This document shows, one piece after another, positions 47,249-59,254 of a stretch of DNA of 64,000 bases; positions within the stretch are counted from its first letter, which is position 1, and every line of letters starts with the position of its first letter. The notes under the pieces were generated by a model that saw only the letters and a program-made list of their open reading frames with translations, had not been told where the DNA came from and did no database searches. The stretch is from Hymenopus coronatus (lineage: Eukaryota; Arthropoda; Insecta; Mantodea; Hymenopodidae). The translations under genes and the position numbers were made by a program. The stretch is from the NCBI GenBank assembly GCA_030762935.1, contig CM060881.1:105076501-105140500 (forward strand), written 5' to 3'.

Positions 47249-47505
47249 GCAGCCCATAACGCCCAACATTAAGCTAAATCGCTAGTCAATATTTTTGCCT
47301 CTCTGCGATTGACCTTGAAATGTGACTTCCTTAAATGACCGGAGTAAAACAAAAGATACACGGATAACGATTTCCTGTTTGAGAAGATTAGAATTATTTT
47401 CAAATTAAGACCAATATAGTGTGTTGTAAAGAGATCTACTTATTTTTACAGTAAGTTTTTGTCTATCTCTTGTGACTTATGAGTTATGTAAAATTAGTAA
47501 AATAG
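47046..47505 (+). mobile_element. R1 element, 3'-truncated, with ATT expansion
   Basis: Starts TCCGACGCGTTCCATTCATC right after the previous copy's end. An ATT array (47176-47248) interrupts the block after GAAGGGAATTAACGG. It then continues through TAAGTTTTTGTCTATCTCTT and stops at about 47505, meeting a minus-oriented fragment. Confidence 0.78.
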
Positions 47506-47605
47506 TACTTTTCTCTCTAGCACGTATGTAAAATGTACACAGTAACTAGAGAGCGTACTGTATTCCATCAAAATTTCGACACCGAGATTTCACCGGAAAC
47601 ATCAA
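47506..47605 (-). repeat. R1 3'-end fragment
   Basis: Just the hairpin end: ACTTTTCTCTCTAGCACGTA with stem CTCTCTAG/CTAGAGAG, and CGAGATTTCACCGGAAAC. It lies tail-to-tail with the preceding truncated copy. Confidence 0.75.
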
Positions 47606-47617
47606 AAGAAAAATAAG

Positions 47618-47765
47618 TTTTACTTTCTCTACATAGTAGTTGTGCCCACCTAATAGGCAGAGAAGGTATTGTATTCCAACCAAAAATTCTGTAACGAGTT
47701 TTCACCGGAAATACATCTTTGAGTCATCCCTGTATAAAGAGAAGCATTTTTACAAAAGGTCCCCA

Positions 47766-47815
<50 letters not shown>

Positions 47816-48158
47816 TGTGTGTCTGTGTGTCTGTGTGTCTGTGTGTCTGTGTGTCTGTGTGTCTGTGTGTCTGTGTGTCTGTCTGCGGACAGCAAAATTC
47901 AACAGCGGAAAGTCGGTTAAATACCAAACCGATGGAGCAGTTTTCCAAAGTTTTGATATTAGGCATCACATATTCACAAATTTAAAAACATTGGAGCACT
48001 CTTTAGCCTATCGTATTCGTTTATTTCTCATGTAATTAATTACAAGGAACTAAGTAATAAAACAATTTCTGCTAATGTTTATCTCCTCACCTTATGTGGT
48101 TGATTAACATGAAGGAGATAGAAGAATAGTGTAGAATAGGTAGAGAATGCTATGAGAG
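47618..48158 (-). mobile_element. R1 element, internally deleted, with long GT and GTGTGTCT array
   Basis: Starts TACTTTCTCTACATAGTAGT. GT repeats (47768-47813) pass into GTGTGTCT octamers (to about 47881). Then CAAACCGATGGAGCAG, followed by a shortened remainder ending near TAGAGAATGCTATG. Cysteine-valine and histidine-threonine peptides in several frames are artefacts. Confidence 0.82.
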
Positions 48159-48419
48159 TTTTTATACTTGTGACAAAAGGCTTTTTACTTTTACAATCAT
48201 TCCAGTTCAGCCTCAAATTTGAGTAAATTTAATGCACTAATGCCATTAAGGAATGATAATAGTGTAGTGCTTCCCATATTAAGTTTGCCAATAGCAGCTG
48301 TTAAAGCAGCTTTTAGCTTCACTGCCAGAATAAATTTTCTTGAAATACCACATTATAATTAATAGACTTTTAATAAAAGATATTGCTTCCGTTTCGACAC
48401 ATTTAACAATACGTTGGCG

Positions 48420-49960
48420 GTCTTTTGCGTAAAAAATCTAACATTTATGTAAATCAGAGTTTTCAATTTATCATACTTTAAAATACTGTTACCTATGTTA
48501 AGGTGATGCATCTGACATTTGATCAAATATTGCGAAAAATAAATAAAGACATATTTTGTTTCATAGTAAAACGATATGGGTTCTAAACTTCTAGAGAATA
48601 TATAGGTTTTCCACTTGACGCACTGAAGTTATAAAAGGTTAGGTGCATGCTTATTTTTAGTTTTTCCGACTAGAAACCTTATTTTTCCTAAAAAAAATGT
48701 CAACCACTTTTCCATACAATGACATTATGTTTCAGACTTATTTTGCTGTTTCTCAGAAGCATATTAAAGAAATTGCTTATATTACTTTTCAAAATTATGT
48801 TCCAATTTATATAAATAATCAAGTTATGAAAAAGCATGAGATTTCCATTAATTAGGGATGATATTTACATGACTTTCTCTACGTTCTGTGAAAAATATTG
48901 TTAAGAAGTTCATTCTTCTCTGTACTTCATGTTAATCGAGATAAACATTAGAGGACATAAGTTTTTTTTTTTTTGCTTACTTAAGTAGAAAGGAAATACA
49001 TTAATACACTGTACCAACGCGATAGTCAAATATTTTAAAAGCTGTTTGTCCGTTTTTTTTTTTTTTGCATTGCCAGGATTTGACAAATTCCCGTATATGA
49101 AAAATTCAAGTATTTTAAAACTGAATCAATAACAAGGAATATCCAAAAATGGTCAACCCTGTGAGAAAATGTATATTACATACATTGTGTATTTTAAGGA
49201 GATCTACATATTTTGTGCGGGGCAAGTTTTTGTTATCTCCTACTGTTTACCAGTTATGCAAAATTCAGCAACATTCATCCAGAACAGAGATGTCTTCAGA
49301 GGGTATTATCAGAAATTCAAGAAATACATTTTATTTGCCATATAAATATCTTTAATATACAATATTTTAATAAAATCGTTTGAGCCTTTTTTGAGGTTAT
49401 CAAAATGTTTGAAATTTTGTTAATGTAAAAGGTAGTTTTGAATCAGGGAATGTTCCTCAAAATCTTTGTGTCACATCCTTGGGAGATTCTAAACTTATAT
49501 GCCAAGTTTGTTATTTTACCGACTTTTTGTTTTTGAGTTATTGTGTTCATGGATACACACACACACACATTGACCTTCTACTAAAAATGATTTTTTTAGT
49601 TTAGAGGGTACTAAAACGTTTATTTCCGGTTAAATGTCGGTATCGAATTTATGGGTGGAGTGCAATATCTTCTCATAGTGCTTGCAGATAATGTAATAGT
49701 ATAATAATATCATATCTATTTGTATTTGGTATAAAACTGAATATTTTTAGACGAATTTTTTAAGAATTCATTATGTGGCTCCTTTTTATTAGAAAAATGA
49801 ATTTAGGTAGTAAAAATATTTAAATAGCCATGCAAGTTAAATTTTGTATACATGTCTAAAACATGACTATTATTGTGGATAATAACTTTCATACATTTCA
49901 ATTGGATATCTTACATACTGGGAGTTTTTGAAATTTCAAAGATGTATCACGTTAGATCTC
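48420..49960 (+). repeat. R3 repeat copy interrupted by R1
   Basis: The left part (CTGAAGTTATAAAAGGTTAG, GTGCATGCTTATTTTTAG at about 48625-48660) resembles the R3 right arm near 32193-32225. After the R1 at 48858-49696 the sequence resumes with AAATAGCCATGCAAG and TGGATATCTTACATACTGGG (49825-49925), matching 32580-32670. Confidence 0.5.
48858..49696 (+). mobile_element. R1 element
   Basis: Left end GATGATATTTACATGACTTT (eroded). Contains T-runs at 48963 and 49055, CTCCTACTGTTTACCAGTTA, TCACATCCTTGGGAG and a short CA tract (49555-49569). The right end CTCATAGTGCTTGCAGATAATG has an eroded hairpin. Confidence 0.83.
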
Positions 49961-50935
49961 GTACTTGTAGTTTGAGAGAGGACATATCGTGTCACGGGGT
50001 TAAAATCTATCTAAAAGAGAGGTATAAATTATATCCAATATAATACAAATATTGTAGAAAGGTTTAAGAAGGCCAGGACAAATAATTATCACGAACCGAC
50101 AAGCGATTCAGATAGGATAGTACCGTTAAAGGCAGCGCATTTAACCGAAGGGGATGAAATTCCCGTGCCCGACGGTGGACATAACAAAGGAAACAGCAAC
50201 ACATTTGCACTAGGTATGGAACATTCGCGTAGGTAAGATGTGATATTTGGATTCGCGGGCTACATTTGGCTGCGACTAAAATAGTGTTAGTTTAATACGT
50301 CAGAATGCGGACGAAATCACTAGCCCTAGAAGCTGCACAGAGGTACATATGGCCGCGATAGAAACAGTGTTTATATGATGCACTAGAAGACTGTCAAAAG
50401 TAATAAGAAATGGTAGACGCGGTCGCGTAAAGCGTAGTTGAAAAGAGGAAATTTAGGAGGGATGCGCGTGTGTTCGACGGCATAAAAGCCCAAAAAAAAT
50501 GAATAAATAAGTTCAATAATAATATGGAACTCTAAGAAAATGACTTATGTCTTACCACATCTGAGAAAGATTCGATGCCAACAACATCCTGAGATAGGGC
50601 ACCAGCATCTCCTAAATATTCTTCACGCGGGATATGAACCCGATACCTCTAAAATTGGTTTCCGCCACAAATTATTTTTATAAAAACATTTCCTGACTAC
50701 TTTCATTAGTGGTATGCTGAATCGCTTTCTTCAAATAATTTCCCATTCAGTACCTAAATTGTATATGCTCATCTTTCATGGTAAGTCTACAGATAGAGCA
50801 ATGAGGCATAGAATATTAAATACAGAATAAAATGTTGAGTTTGAAAATATAATAAATAACACGAGTTTTGCTATAGACCAGAAAACAGCTTCTCTAAAGT
50901 CCAACGTATTTTGGAGTTCAAGTATCGCTGCAACA
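49961..50935. other. unassigned spacer
   Basis: Contains a less AT-rich tract (50080-50480) with no recognised frame, and a possible tRNA-like B-box remnant near 50628 (GCGGGATATGAACCCGATAC). Otherwise nothing. Confidence 0.4.
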
Positions 50936-51310
50936 GCGAGGGGCATAGATTGTTTCGCCTCTTTGCGCACTACTATAAACTTTCATATACGTTACGTTGT
51001 AATACATGTTTTTATAGCCAACAATTAGTCACAAATAAAGTATTTAAATTGCTGCTACAAATAGTTCACTCGACGTTAGTTAAACCGTTGGCATTTTATG
51101 GCTCGCGCCCCGCTGCGTGCTAACACCCCAGTCACTCGACTGAGTGCAATTCACAACACAACACTTACAGTTATTCTTCCTCCTTTTTATAGCGAGAAAA
51201 TGACGTCACAGACCTTCCATGATGCTTCTAGAAGCCAACTATTCGAGGAGGACCGAGAGATGGTTCCCGAAGGTTCCGGTTACAGCCACGGCGCACTTCC
51301 TGGTCTTGTT
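50936..51310 (+). repeat. LTR-like dispersed repeat, copy 2
   Basis: AACACCCCAGTCACTCGACT, CAATTCACAACACAACACTT, TTCCTCCTTTTTATAGCGAG and ATGACGTCACAGACCTTCCA follow the same order as at 33.27-33.39 kb. TTTTTATAG may be a TATA box, and TGACGTCA a CRE-like site. The start (CGCCTCTTTGCGCACTAC) recurs at about 51828 and 52055. Confidence 0.5.
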
Positions 51311-51311
51311 T

Positions 51312-51612
51312 AGTCGTCCTCATGGTGTAGTGGTTACCATGCTAACTTCATACACCCAAAGTCGCGGGTTCAAATCTGGAGGAGGGCGATGGACTTTTTC
51401 AGGCGTAAACATCCTTAGCATGACTTCCTTCAGAAAGGAAGTAAAGCCATTGGACCCGTGTCGTAAATTTAAGGCACGTAGAAAAACCTCAAGCCTGATA
51501 AAGAGACCTTTGAGCAAAATTAAACGGTCTTTCACGCCCAATATAGAATGGGACGCTGAGAACCACCATAGTTAAAGAGCGTCTAAAATAAAACTCTATT
51601 TCCATTTCCACT
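51312..51612 (+). mobile_element. SINE-A, best full-length copy
   Basis: tRNA-like head GTCCTCATGGTGTAGTGGTT with A-box and CGGGTTCAAATC B-box. Body: CTTAGCATGACTTCCTTCAG, GTCGTAAATTTAAGGCACGT, CTGATAAAGAGACCTTTGAG, AAACGGTCTTTCACGCCCAA and GGGACGCTGAGAACCACC. Tail: CTCTATTTCCATTTCCAC. About 300 bp. No autonomous partner was seen. Confidence 0.87.
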
Positions 51613-51736
51613 TGGTCTTATATCCACGGTTTTGTTCCCCAAGGTCTCACATTACAGTTCCACTGCCGCATACCAGAGCGAATGCGAGAGAGGTCGTACA
51701 CACGGACGGCATTATCACACTGAGTTCTCTTGCATA

Positions 51737-52110
51737 CCATCAAGCAACCTTCTCTATACATCAGGTTAACTGATGGCAAATATCGCCGTTGACTTTTAAG
51801 AAACGGGCATTAATCGTTTCTCCTTTGTGCGCACTACTTTTAAACTATAATTAATTGTGACTATAATTTGAACAAGACTTGATTCAACAGAAACAGTAAT
51901 AAACAATAGAATATTACCGACAAAATAAAAATTTGAGCCTGTAGGGTAACAAAATGAATTATGTTACACCAGCAAGTAACTTTTTCTATACAGCAGCGTA
52001 AACCGGAGGGCAAGCTTTGCTGTTGCCTTTTAAGCAAGGGGCATTATTTTTTTTCTCTGTGCATTCAACTTTTAAACTCTAATAAACTGTGACTATAATA
52101 TGTACATACG
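51737..52110 (+). repeat. two diverged tandem units of about 227 bp
   Basis: Unit A (51737) has AAGCAACCTTCTCTATACAT, CGTTGACTTTTAAGAAACGG and ACTTTTAAACTATAATTAAT. Unit B (51963) has AGCAAGTAACTTTTTCTATA, GTTGCCTTTTAAGCAAGGGG and CAACTTTTAAACTCTAATAA. Similar sequence also occurs at about 50955. Possibly fragments of an LTR. Confidence 0.55.
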
Positions 52111-53700
52111 TTGGCCTGCTATACTATCCTTTCTAGGGTTATTAAGGACTGCTCTCATTTTCAACCATATGAAATACACCTTTTTTCTTGCTTTTGTTAT
52201 AGTCGTGATTTTTCTCCCTTATGAATACGCATGTAAATAGAATAGGAACTCGTAAAAACACAGAGCTCAGATTGGCAAACAGGGAATACAATAATAAAGA
52301 AGAACCATATTGAGTATCATATCGAGTTTTATACATATAAACGTATATAAAAATGCACAACACTACCTTAAATGATCTTTTTTTCTCGTATTTGCTTTTG
52401 TTTGAATTGCGAAGTTAGCGGCAAATATGCGCCGTATCCATCTGAGTTTCTCGAGTCAACTTATATTTATTGCAATCTCTCTTGTACAAATGATTCCTGC
52501 AAAAACTAGTTCTTTAATTTGCTTTATATTAATCAAGACAAACGTCTGCTGAACTACTTTAACTATACATTTAATTGTAAGTACAAGCGAGACACTGATG
52601 GCTGAATAGGTAATAAAATCCTTTAAAAATAGCTTGCTTTATGCTGGAGTTAAAATACAATTTTCTCGAGAAACAATAAAAGCAATAATTATAGAAAAAT
52701 TCAAACTGAAGAAAAATAACTACTTTAGAACTGCTTAAAGGAAAATTATGTACATAAATCTTGTGCTTTAAGAAGCTTTAGTTTTTCTACCAGTAATTAT
52801 ATATCATACTGTGCGAGTTTAGCACTGTATTAGAATTACGAGTATGCAATATTTGTATAATAAGTTTGTCTGTAAACGGTGACACGGTATTTTTAGTTGC
52901 TTTTCTTCTCGCGATACTGTCATGTATTGTACTTCAATTAGCTAGTAGTAGTTTTTCTAATTCAGCGGAGTTTTATAAAAATTTCGCTAAGTGGATCAGA
53001 AAGGAAATGCTATAAACGCCTATAGAAGGTATTCAATTCAGTTATATCATGAATTAATAATAAAAACAATATTAGAACAAATCCAAAGTTGCTTATGGAA
53101 TTTAAGAAAATCTTAATTGCTAATAAGCATATTTTCATTTTAAACACGTCAATTGTTAAATTATATAACATTACTTAAAGCATACGATTCTGTGTTGCAA
53201 AAATCAAACATGAAGAGCGATTAAAGCAGGCTTCATATCAGAAATAATGCAGATAATACTGTTGAATCAGCTATTAATACTTTAAAAGACAACAAACTAA
53301 ATAACTGCAGAGCTTTCAATGTCACACTATACCATTACCTCAGTGTTAAACAGCCAAATTTCAATAAAAGTAAAATATTTATTACATATTATAAATAAAA
53401 GTCTAAAGCTCCTCTTTCAATATATTAATGTGTTTTAAGAAATAAGTATTATCCACTTAAAGCAGGTAACGGGGCTAGAAAATCAATATTTTAGTACAGT
53501 GCTACTTTTAGAAAGTAGGGTTATATATTAATTTGTATGACTTTGATAGAACCCAGGTTACCTCCAAGAGGTATAAATAATGTAAGAGCTTAGTACACAT
53601 AAACAATGTGTAAACAATTGAAGGCATAAATCATATAGAACCTGAAAAAATTATTAATCCATAATATTTAAATAAATTAAAATAATAATTTAATGGATAT
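52111..53700. other. long unassigned AT-rich spacer
   Basis: No gene, repeat family or RNA recognised over about 1.6 kb. One of the few stretches free of visible R1 or SINE sequence. Confidence 0.45.
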
Positions 53701-53704
53701 TTAA

Positions 53705-53905
53705 ATATTGGTATTATATGTATATAATAATTTAAATTATTGTTTTTCATTATTATATATGAATGATTTTATAAATTTGTATTTATATATTAGAATAATT
53801 TTAGTTTTTCTGATTGAAATACTATTATTACCTATTATATATATAATAATTTAAATTATTTAGTATTTTCATTATTATATATGAATGAATTTATAAATAT
53901 GTGTA
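53705..53905 (+). repeat. two AT-rich direct repeats
   Basis: ATATAATAATTTAAATTATT (53721 and 53842) followed by TCATTATTATATATGAATGA (53747 and 53869). Spacing about 121 bp. Confidence 0.75.
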
Positions 53906-53997
53906 TGGTACAAGGAATTGCTAATGAGGTGGGGGGATGGAGAAGGAAAAACTTCTGAATTAATACTGCAAATAACTTAATTTCAAGAATTTCTATT

Positions 53998-54260
53998 TTA
54001 CTTTATCTAGCATGTATGCACATAAAATGTACATATTAGCTAGAGAAGAAATACAGCCCCTTTTTAATGAGATTTCGTCGGAAATACACGTCTTGAGACC
54101 CTCTGAAGGAAACACTTTTAGAAAAAGGTATGTGTGCGTGTGTTTTCTGCTAAATGATAGCAGTAATACTACGCTTTCATTACGCTTATATTTCTCTCCA
54201 AATAACAAAACATAGGCTTCCAAACTACCATTCATTGGAATTTTCTAAAATAGAGCAAAA
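53998..54260 (-). repeat. R1 3'-end fragment
   Basis: TACTTTATCTAGCATGTATG with hairpin stem TCTAGC/GCTAGA (54006-54047), GAGATTTCGTCGGAAATACA, a short GT tract (54129-54143) and CCAAACTACCATTC. The rest is lost. Confidence 0.72.
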
Positions 54261-54294
54261 CTTTTCTGAATTAGAAGAATTACCTGGCGTATAC

Positions 54295-54780
54295 CTCGGG
54301 TTTAGGAGCTGAGTGTTGGATAGTTAGAGTCAGACTGAAAAATCCAATGCCATAGCCGCGATTTGAACCACGGATTTCCCGATCTCTAGCCAGTTGCTCT
54401 GCCACTGAGCTACCATGTCAACATGCCGGCATAGCATTGAATTTCTCAACTGACTCGCATGTTTCCGGTTTTGAGATGACAACCCCAATGGCGACTTACA
54501 ATGTTGTAAGTACTATTATTATGGTCAATTAGTATTGGATTAATTGCTTTTTCACACAAGCTGTGAGTAGAACAGGAGTTGGATAGGCAGAGTCAGACTG
54601 AAAAATTCAATGCCATCCCGATCTCTAGCCGGTTGCTCTTCCACTGAGCTACCATGACAACATAACGACATAACACTCAATTTCTCAACTGACTCGCAAT
54701 TTTCCAACTCCTGTCCTACACACAGTTTGTGTGAAAAAACAATTAATCCACCTGAGTCTTGTTTTTCGAATGCGCACATA
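54295..54780 (-). repeat. SINE-B tandem dimer
   Basis: Two minus-oriented units head-to-tail. The first is 54300-54535 (GAGTTGCTCTGCCACTGAGC-type head complement near 54389, ACTTACAATGTTGTAAGTAC near 54495). The second is 54545-54750 (TTGGATAGGCAGAGTCAGAC, CTTCCACTGAGCTACCATGA). The last tail (GTGTGAAAAAACAATTAATC) closes it. Both have the B-box or its deleted remnant. The second lost the segment around its B-box. Confidence 0.78.
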
Positions 54781-55024
54781 TTCCGAGCTTAGTCCCCTGT
54801 CATGCTGTAGACGCAAAAATTAGTATTTCATAAAGCATTGATAGCCGTTTCCTTACTTCGTTTTTTCTGTTGCTTTTCGCTGCCACATTACACTAACAAT
54901 TAGTGAGCATGTGGTGTCAAAAACGGTAATACTACTATACTTCGACGTTGATGTTTTACTTTAGTTTTGTTTATTGACCTTTCTTTTCAGTGTACATGGG
55001 ATCATTCAAATTGGTAGCTTAATC
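54781..55024. other. short unassigned spacer
   Basis: Nothing recognised. Confidence 0.4.
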
Positions 55025-55025
55025 C

Positions 55026-55137
55026 AGTTGTTATAAGATTCGTCGATTATTTAAATTGTTATAATATTTTCAGTTCTTTAAAGTCCTATAATATTTCTAG
55101 TTTATTCAAATTGTTATAATTTTTAGTCTACTTAATC
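55026..55137 (+). repeat. AT-rich minisatellite, four units of about 28 bp
   Basis: Units around TTGTTATAATATTTTCAGT begin near 55026, 55054, 55082 and 55110. Divergence between units is high. Confidence 0.6.
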
Positions 55138-55489
55138 GTAAAAACCTTCAAAACTCACTTTAATTTTACTGTGTGAAATGATTGAAATTGTCTCATAGTT
55201 TGTTCTTTATTTTACTTATTTTTTATCATTTGTGCAACGAATACATAACAATCCGTGTGAAAATATTCCACATTGATATAAAGCCTTGTTTTATCACTGT
55301 AAACCTGGTTCCTAACGTTTCGTTTCGTAATCGGCTTACCCTCCCCGGATTTGTAGGACTGACAACCCACTAGGACGTATAAGTCAATGCCTAGGAGTTA
55401 GAAGTCTATCGGGGAGCCAACGGCACGAAACCTCAGAATGGAAAACCTGTTACAAGGGTTCGGCCCTTAGCTAGGCATAAATATGAGGA

Positions 55490-55660
55490 AGTGGGTGATA
55501 AGAAATTAAGCGAAATTGATGATTGGAAAGGTGATGATGGAACAAATGGTGGAATGAGTAGCGGGAGAAACCGGAGGACGCCGCTTCGTCCACCACGAAT
55601 CCTACATACGGGCCTTGAGATCGAACCCGGGTCGCCTAGATGGGATGTATTATCTGAGGT
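55490..55660 (-). repeat. SINE-D copy
   Basis: Same block order as at 29.75 kb: GGGAGAAACCGGAGGACGCC, CGTCCACCACGAATCCTACA, then GAGATCGAACCCGGGTCGCC (B-box complement) and TAGATGGGATG. Minus orientation. Open frames through it are artefacts. Confidence 0.72.
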
Positions 55661-55823
55661 AACGAGTTTCTTATGGTCTAAGCGTGTGCCACACGTTCTC
55701 CCATGGCCTTTCGTTGTTTCCGGGTTTATTGTAACACGCATTTGCCAACATTTATAAAGGTTTAATAGTTATGTGGCACGCTCCAGTATTATTTCTTTTG
55801 TGTAATTGTAGGCAAATAGTCAT

Positions 55824-55828
<5 letters not shown>

Positions 55829-55854
<26 letters not shown>
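55829..55854. repeat. AT dinucleotide microsatellite
   Basis: Pure TA tract followed by a short CA run. Confidence 0.9.
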
Positions 55855-55860
<6 letters not shown>

Positions 55861-55863
<3 letters not shown>

Positions 55864-56764
55864 TGTCCCCGAATTCGACCACACAAATTTGGAGGATTGT
55901 AGACAAGTCCTAGAAAGACACTTTGAGATACGGAACCTAATGTCCCTTTTGCCATATTTAAAAATTACAACAGCTTTTCTGTATCGCACATCAGTGGCCG
56001 TAATTCAAAAGCATGTGGACGCGTGGGACCTATTTTCATTCAGAATGCCTTATTTCCATGCCAAAAGTCGAAGGAATAGGCATTGGTGCTCAATGAACAT
56101 GACTTTATTAAACTATTGGACTTGTAATTTCCTGCACGGCACAATCTCACAGCCATAATTGCTAATTTCAGACTATCTGCAGGTAGCTAGAGCGATCCAC
56201 TATAACATACTGGTGGGTGCGTTGGTATAATGCTTGTCAGCAAATTCCACGGTAGTAAGACTTCACTGCACTCTGAAGTTTTCATTATTTAGTTGTTAGT
56301 TTTTTTTTAGTTTATTTTCCTTTATTTTTTTCAAAGAGGTACACAAGTTGACCAGTTTAGTTTTAATTTTCGAGGTTAAGATGCTAAACACTTAAATATA
56401 GATTAATTTAAAAACACTGAATGAAATCTACATAGCGTTGAATATTCAATGCAGTAATTGTTTGTCAAAAAATCTATGTAGATTAATTTAATAAAACAAT
56501 TTGGTTTGTTTAAAATATTTTTGTAATATCATTTGGAAACGTAGAAACCAAGGTATAATTTTAGTGGTGGATTAAAAATAACCCTGTTATTGCTCGGAAT
56601 GAACAGCTTTACTTTGGTTTTGTCTCTGGAAGTATTTGTCGCTTTAACCACTTCAGCTACTGCGATTCTAAGGAGTAGTGCTCCGTGCAATCTCCGCGGG
56701 ACTATTGCAGGTCGTCGCATCGAACATTATTACTAAGTTACTACAACAGCTATAAATCGAGCCA
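55861..56764. other. unassigned spacer
   Basis: Frames at 55889-56158 (plus) and 56529-56720 (minus) show no family motif. Nothing else recognised. Confidence 0.4.
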
Positions 56765-56945
56765 CGTGACTTAGGGGTTTCATCTGGGAATGGCATTCGG
56801 AAGGTCGTGTGATCAGTTCCCTGCGACCTTTCCGAGCTGTGGGTTTTCGGGTTCTTTTCCAGGTCACTAGGTGAATGCTGGGGAGGCTTTTTCATTCCTA
56901 CGAACTTCCTTCCCTCACAATCGTTCTCTTTCAGGGTTGTAAGTG
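56765..56945 (+). repeat. SINE-E (tRNA-like) copy 1
   Basis: Head-like GTGACTTAGGGGTTTCATCT and degenerate B-box GTGTGATCAGTTCCC. The body CAGGTCACTAGGTGAATGCT and CTTTTTCATTCCTACGAACT is shared with 57.82 kb and more weakly with 62.33 kb. Confidence 0.55.
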
Positions 56946-57817
56946 ACGATGAGGTACGCATACACACAAAGCCACCATAAAAATCCACTATTTTATACAT
57001 CATTACACATGGAATTAAAAGACTTAACTGCTACTCATTCCTTCCTTCTGCGGGTGGCAAACGACAGTTCTGTACAGTTTGCTTGGTGTCCATCTCCGTT
57101 GGAAAATGAGTACGATTTTTGGTTATACTGTTCACATACACGCATTCGATAATATTCTACCATCAGAGTATTTGCTAAAATGTAATATTAAATCTCTACA
57201 GAAAGTAAACGCGATGTCACTCGATGTCAAGTTATGGTTATTGATTCCAAAAAAAATGTAACATAAGATCTATGATCTTCTGTTTCAATACAGATTTCCG
57301 CCATTTCTCCGGACGCATTTCAACATATGTCTTATTGCGCTACTTGTATTGTTTAACACCGAATTCTTAACAAGGAGTACAGTCTTCTAGTGGGTATGAA
57401 TGTTATTTCTTTTGGTTCTATACACATTTGCCCAAAAGGATTGTATCTTGTGAGCCAAAGCTTCACAGGAGCATAAAATATGTTGGGTTGTCTCTTTCCT
57501 GCTCAATCTTTAGTGTAAGTTGCCCTGATACACCCCTATTGTGTTAAGATGTTTTATCACAGAAACAGGCCCTGGAAGAAAAGCAGTAATTATTTTTAGC
57601 TGAGTTCGTTTACATTTTAATAGGCTTTCAGCTCCTTTGTTACATGCTTCCCTAATAAATAGCTTACCATGTCATTTTAAGTCAGGATTGGTAATGTTTT
57701 CTTTAGGACAAGTTCTTAATAGCTTTTCTAATTGAAATCTGTGATCTACATTCAGCAAATAAATTACATAAGAAATTTATATTGGCACTTTGAACATTAT
57801 ATTACCAATGAAATCAA
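56946..57817. other. unassigned spacer
   Basis: No gene or repeat recognised. Confidence 0.4.
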
Positions 57818-58005
57818 GTCAGTTGGATTAAGAGTTTCATCTGAAACGCATTCGAGAGGTCATGGGTTCGATTTCTGCAGCCGACCTGTTTCGCCCATGG
57901 ATTTCTCGTTTACTTTTGGGCGAATGCTGCGATGGTTACCTTATTCTCCTAAACTTCCTAGAGGTACCTTCATTTCATCTCCACTTCATTGCAGCCAGTC
58001 TTAAG
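57818..58005 (+). repeat. SINE-E copy 2
   Basis: TTGGATTAAGAGTTTCATCT, B-box ATGGGTTCGATTTC, body TGGGCGAATGCTGCGATGG and CTTATTCTCCTAAACTTCC. Slightly better B-box than copy 1. Confidence 0.6.
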
Positions 58006-58744
58006 GTATCGACTCGATGGCGGCAGTGGTACCCTATGTGGTGGTTATTACGCTTTGGAGATACACCTCTCGACGGCAGGGTGGCGCTTGAATGGTCTAT
58101 ATTAATTAGGGTGTTCATTCAGACCCAGGGCGCGGGTTCCCAGCGGTCCCCAAGTTGAGATGAACTGCTTGGACTATGTTAGGAACCTACCACGGTGGTT
58201 CTTTCCTCGCAATTGGTTTTGGTCGCCCTTCTAATACTTCATATCATCTTATTCTCCTGAGATATGAAGCACAATAAACTACAGTGGTTGTAGTGTGGAA
58301 ACCCCCTCCGGAATGTACAAACCAACCGATGTCACACCAATCACAGAAGTATAAAATCGTACTCATTTACTTCTTTCATTTTGTATTGCTCCGTTTGTAT
58401 AGACCCCAAACTTCTGCGTGCAGATCACGGACTTGGACAGTAACAACTCACCCACTGACCATCCCTTTCTTTTAACCGTTGGTTTTTAATGCTGTTCATT
58501 AGCAGAAACATCCACACATTTATATTTCCAGACCCTGCGATAATTATTATAATTAAGGAAAATCTCTTCACCTCATCCGAGATTTGACCCGAGGCCTATT
58601 TGGTTGAGGATCCACAACTCTGATCACCTAACATAGAATCAGCTTATTTCTTTATTCTCTAGGAGAATTAATTAGGAATGAATACGGTTGCTTTGCATTG
58701 GTCCTTAAAGATAAGAGAATAGAAAAACATTTAGCACTGGTTAA
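58006..58744. other. unassigned spacer with tRNA-like scraps
   Basis: GTGGTGGTTATTACGCTTTG (58039) and GCGCGGGTTCCCAG (58129) could be a diverged SINE head. Another reverse tRNA-like scrap lies near 58580 (GAGATTTGACCCGAGGCC). Neither is firm. Confidence 0.35.
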
Positions 58745-59098
58745 TTAACAAATATATAATATTTTTAATATAAATAAATTTTGCGGAAAATAAATGTGAT
58801 ATGAATCAGCTGCCATACGAATGATATTTTCCAACTGAACTGTTTGTATACTCCCTTCCAGAAGTCGTGCGCCAAATATTATCTCTACTGACGTCACGCA
58901 ACATCTATGTACATACTGACGTATGCGAAGAGATTCAGTTGCGAACTGTCGATTCCTTTCGGCGGGCCACCGTGGGAGATAGTTTTTCAGTCTAGCTGTA
59001 AATTCGCTGAGGGACAGATCGTCATTAAGAGCACAATGAAGTTTCGTTGCGTAGGCGCCAAGGGAAGGCGAAACTAGGCTTTCTCTTGGGTTGGGCAA
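58745..59098 (-). other. unassigned open frame of 117 codons
   Basis: A minus-strand frame with balanced composition over its first 85 residues (LGAYATKLHCALNDDLSLSE, then LPRWPAERNRQFATESLRIR). The C-terminal 20 residues look AT-driven. No domain recognised and no splice or promoter evidence. Could be an exon, a relic or chance. Confidence 0.2.
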
Positions 59099-59254
59099 AA
59101 TTGTGGGGTTGAATGCGTTTTGGGTAAGCTTTATAAGCTCCTATATAACCCATGTAGACCCCTATTTTTTTAGTTAGGCATTTTAACTATTTATAATCTT
59201 TATATTTTAGACAATTTAGAATATATATATATATATACATGCCTCTCATTATAG

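Noticed and set aside
47640..48035. Cysteine-valine-rich and histidine-threonine-rich frames
   Set aside because: Readings of GT and GTGTGTCT arrays inside an R1 copy. The same applies at 19.3, 22.8, 37.7 and 60.8 kb.
51312..51385. tRNA gene
   Set aside because: This is the head of SINE-A, present in several copies with a common non-tRNA body.
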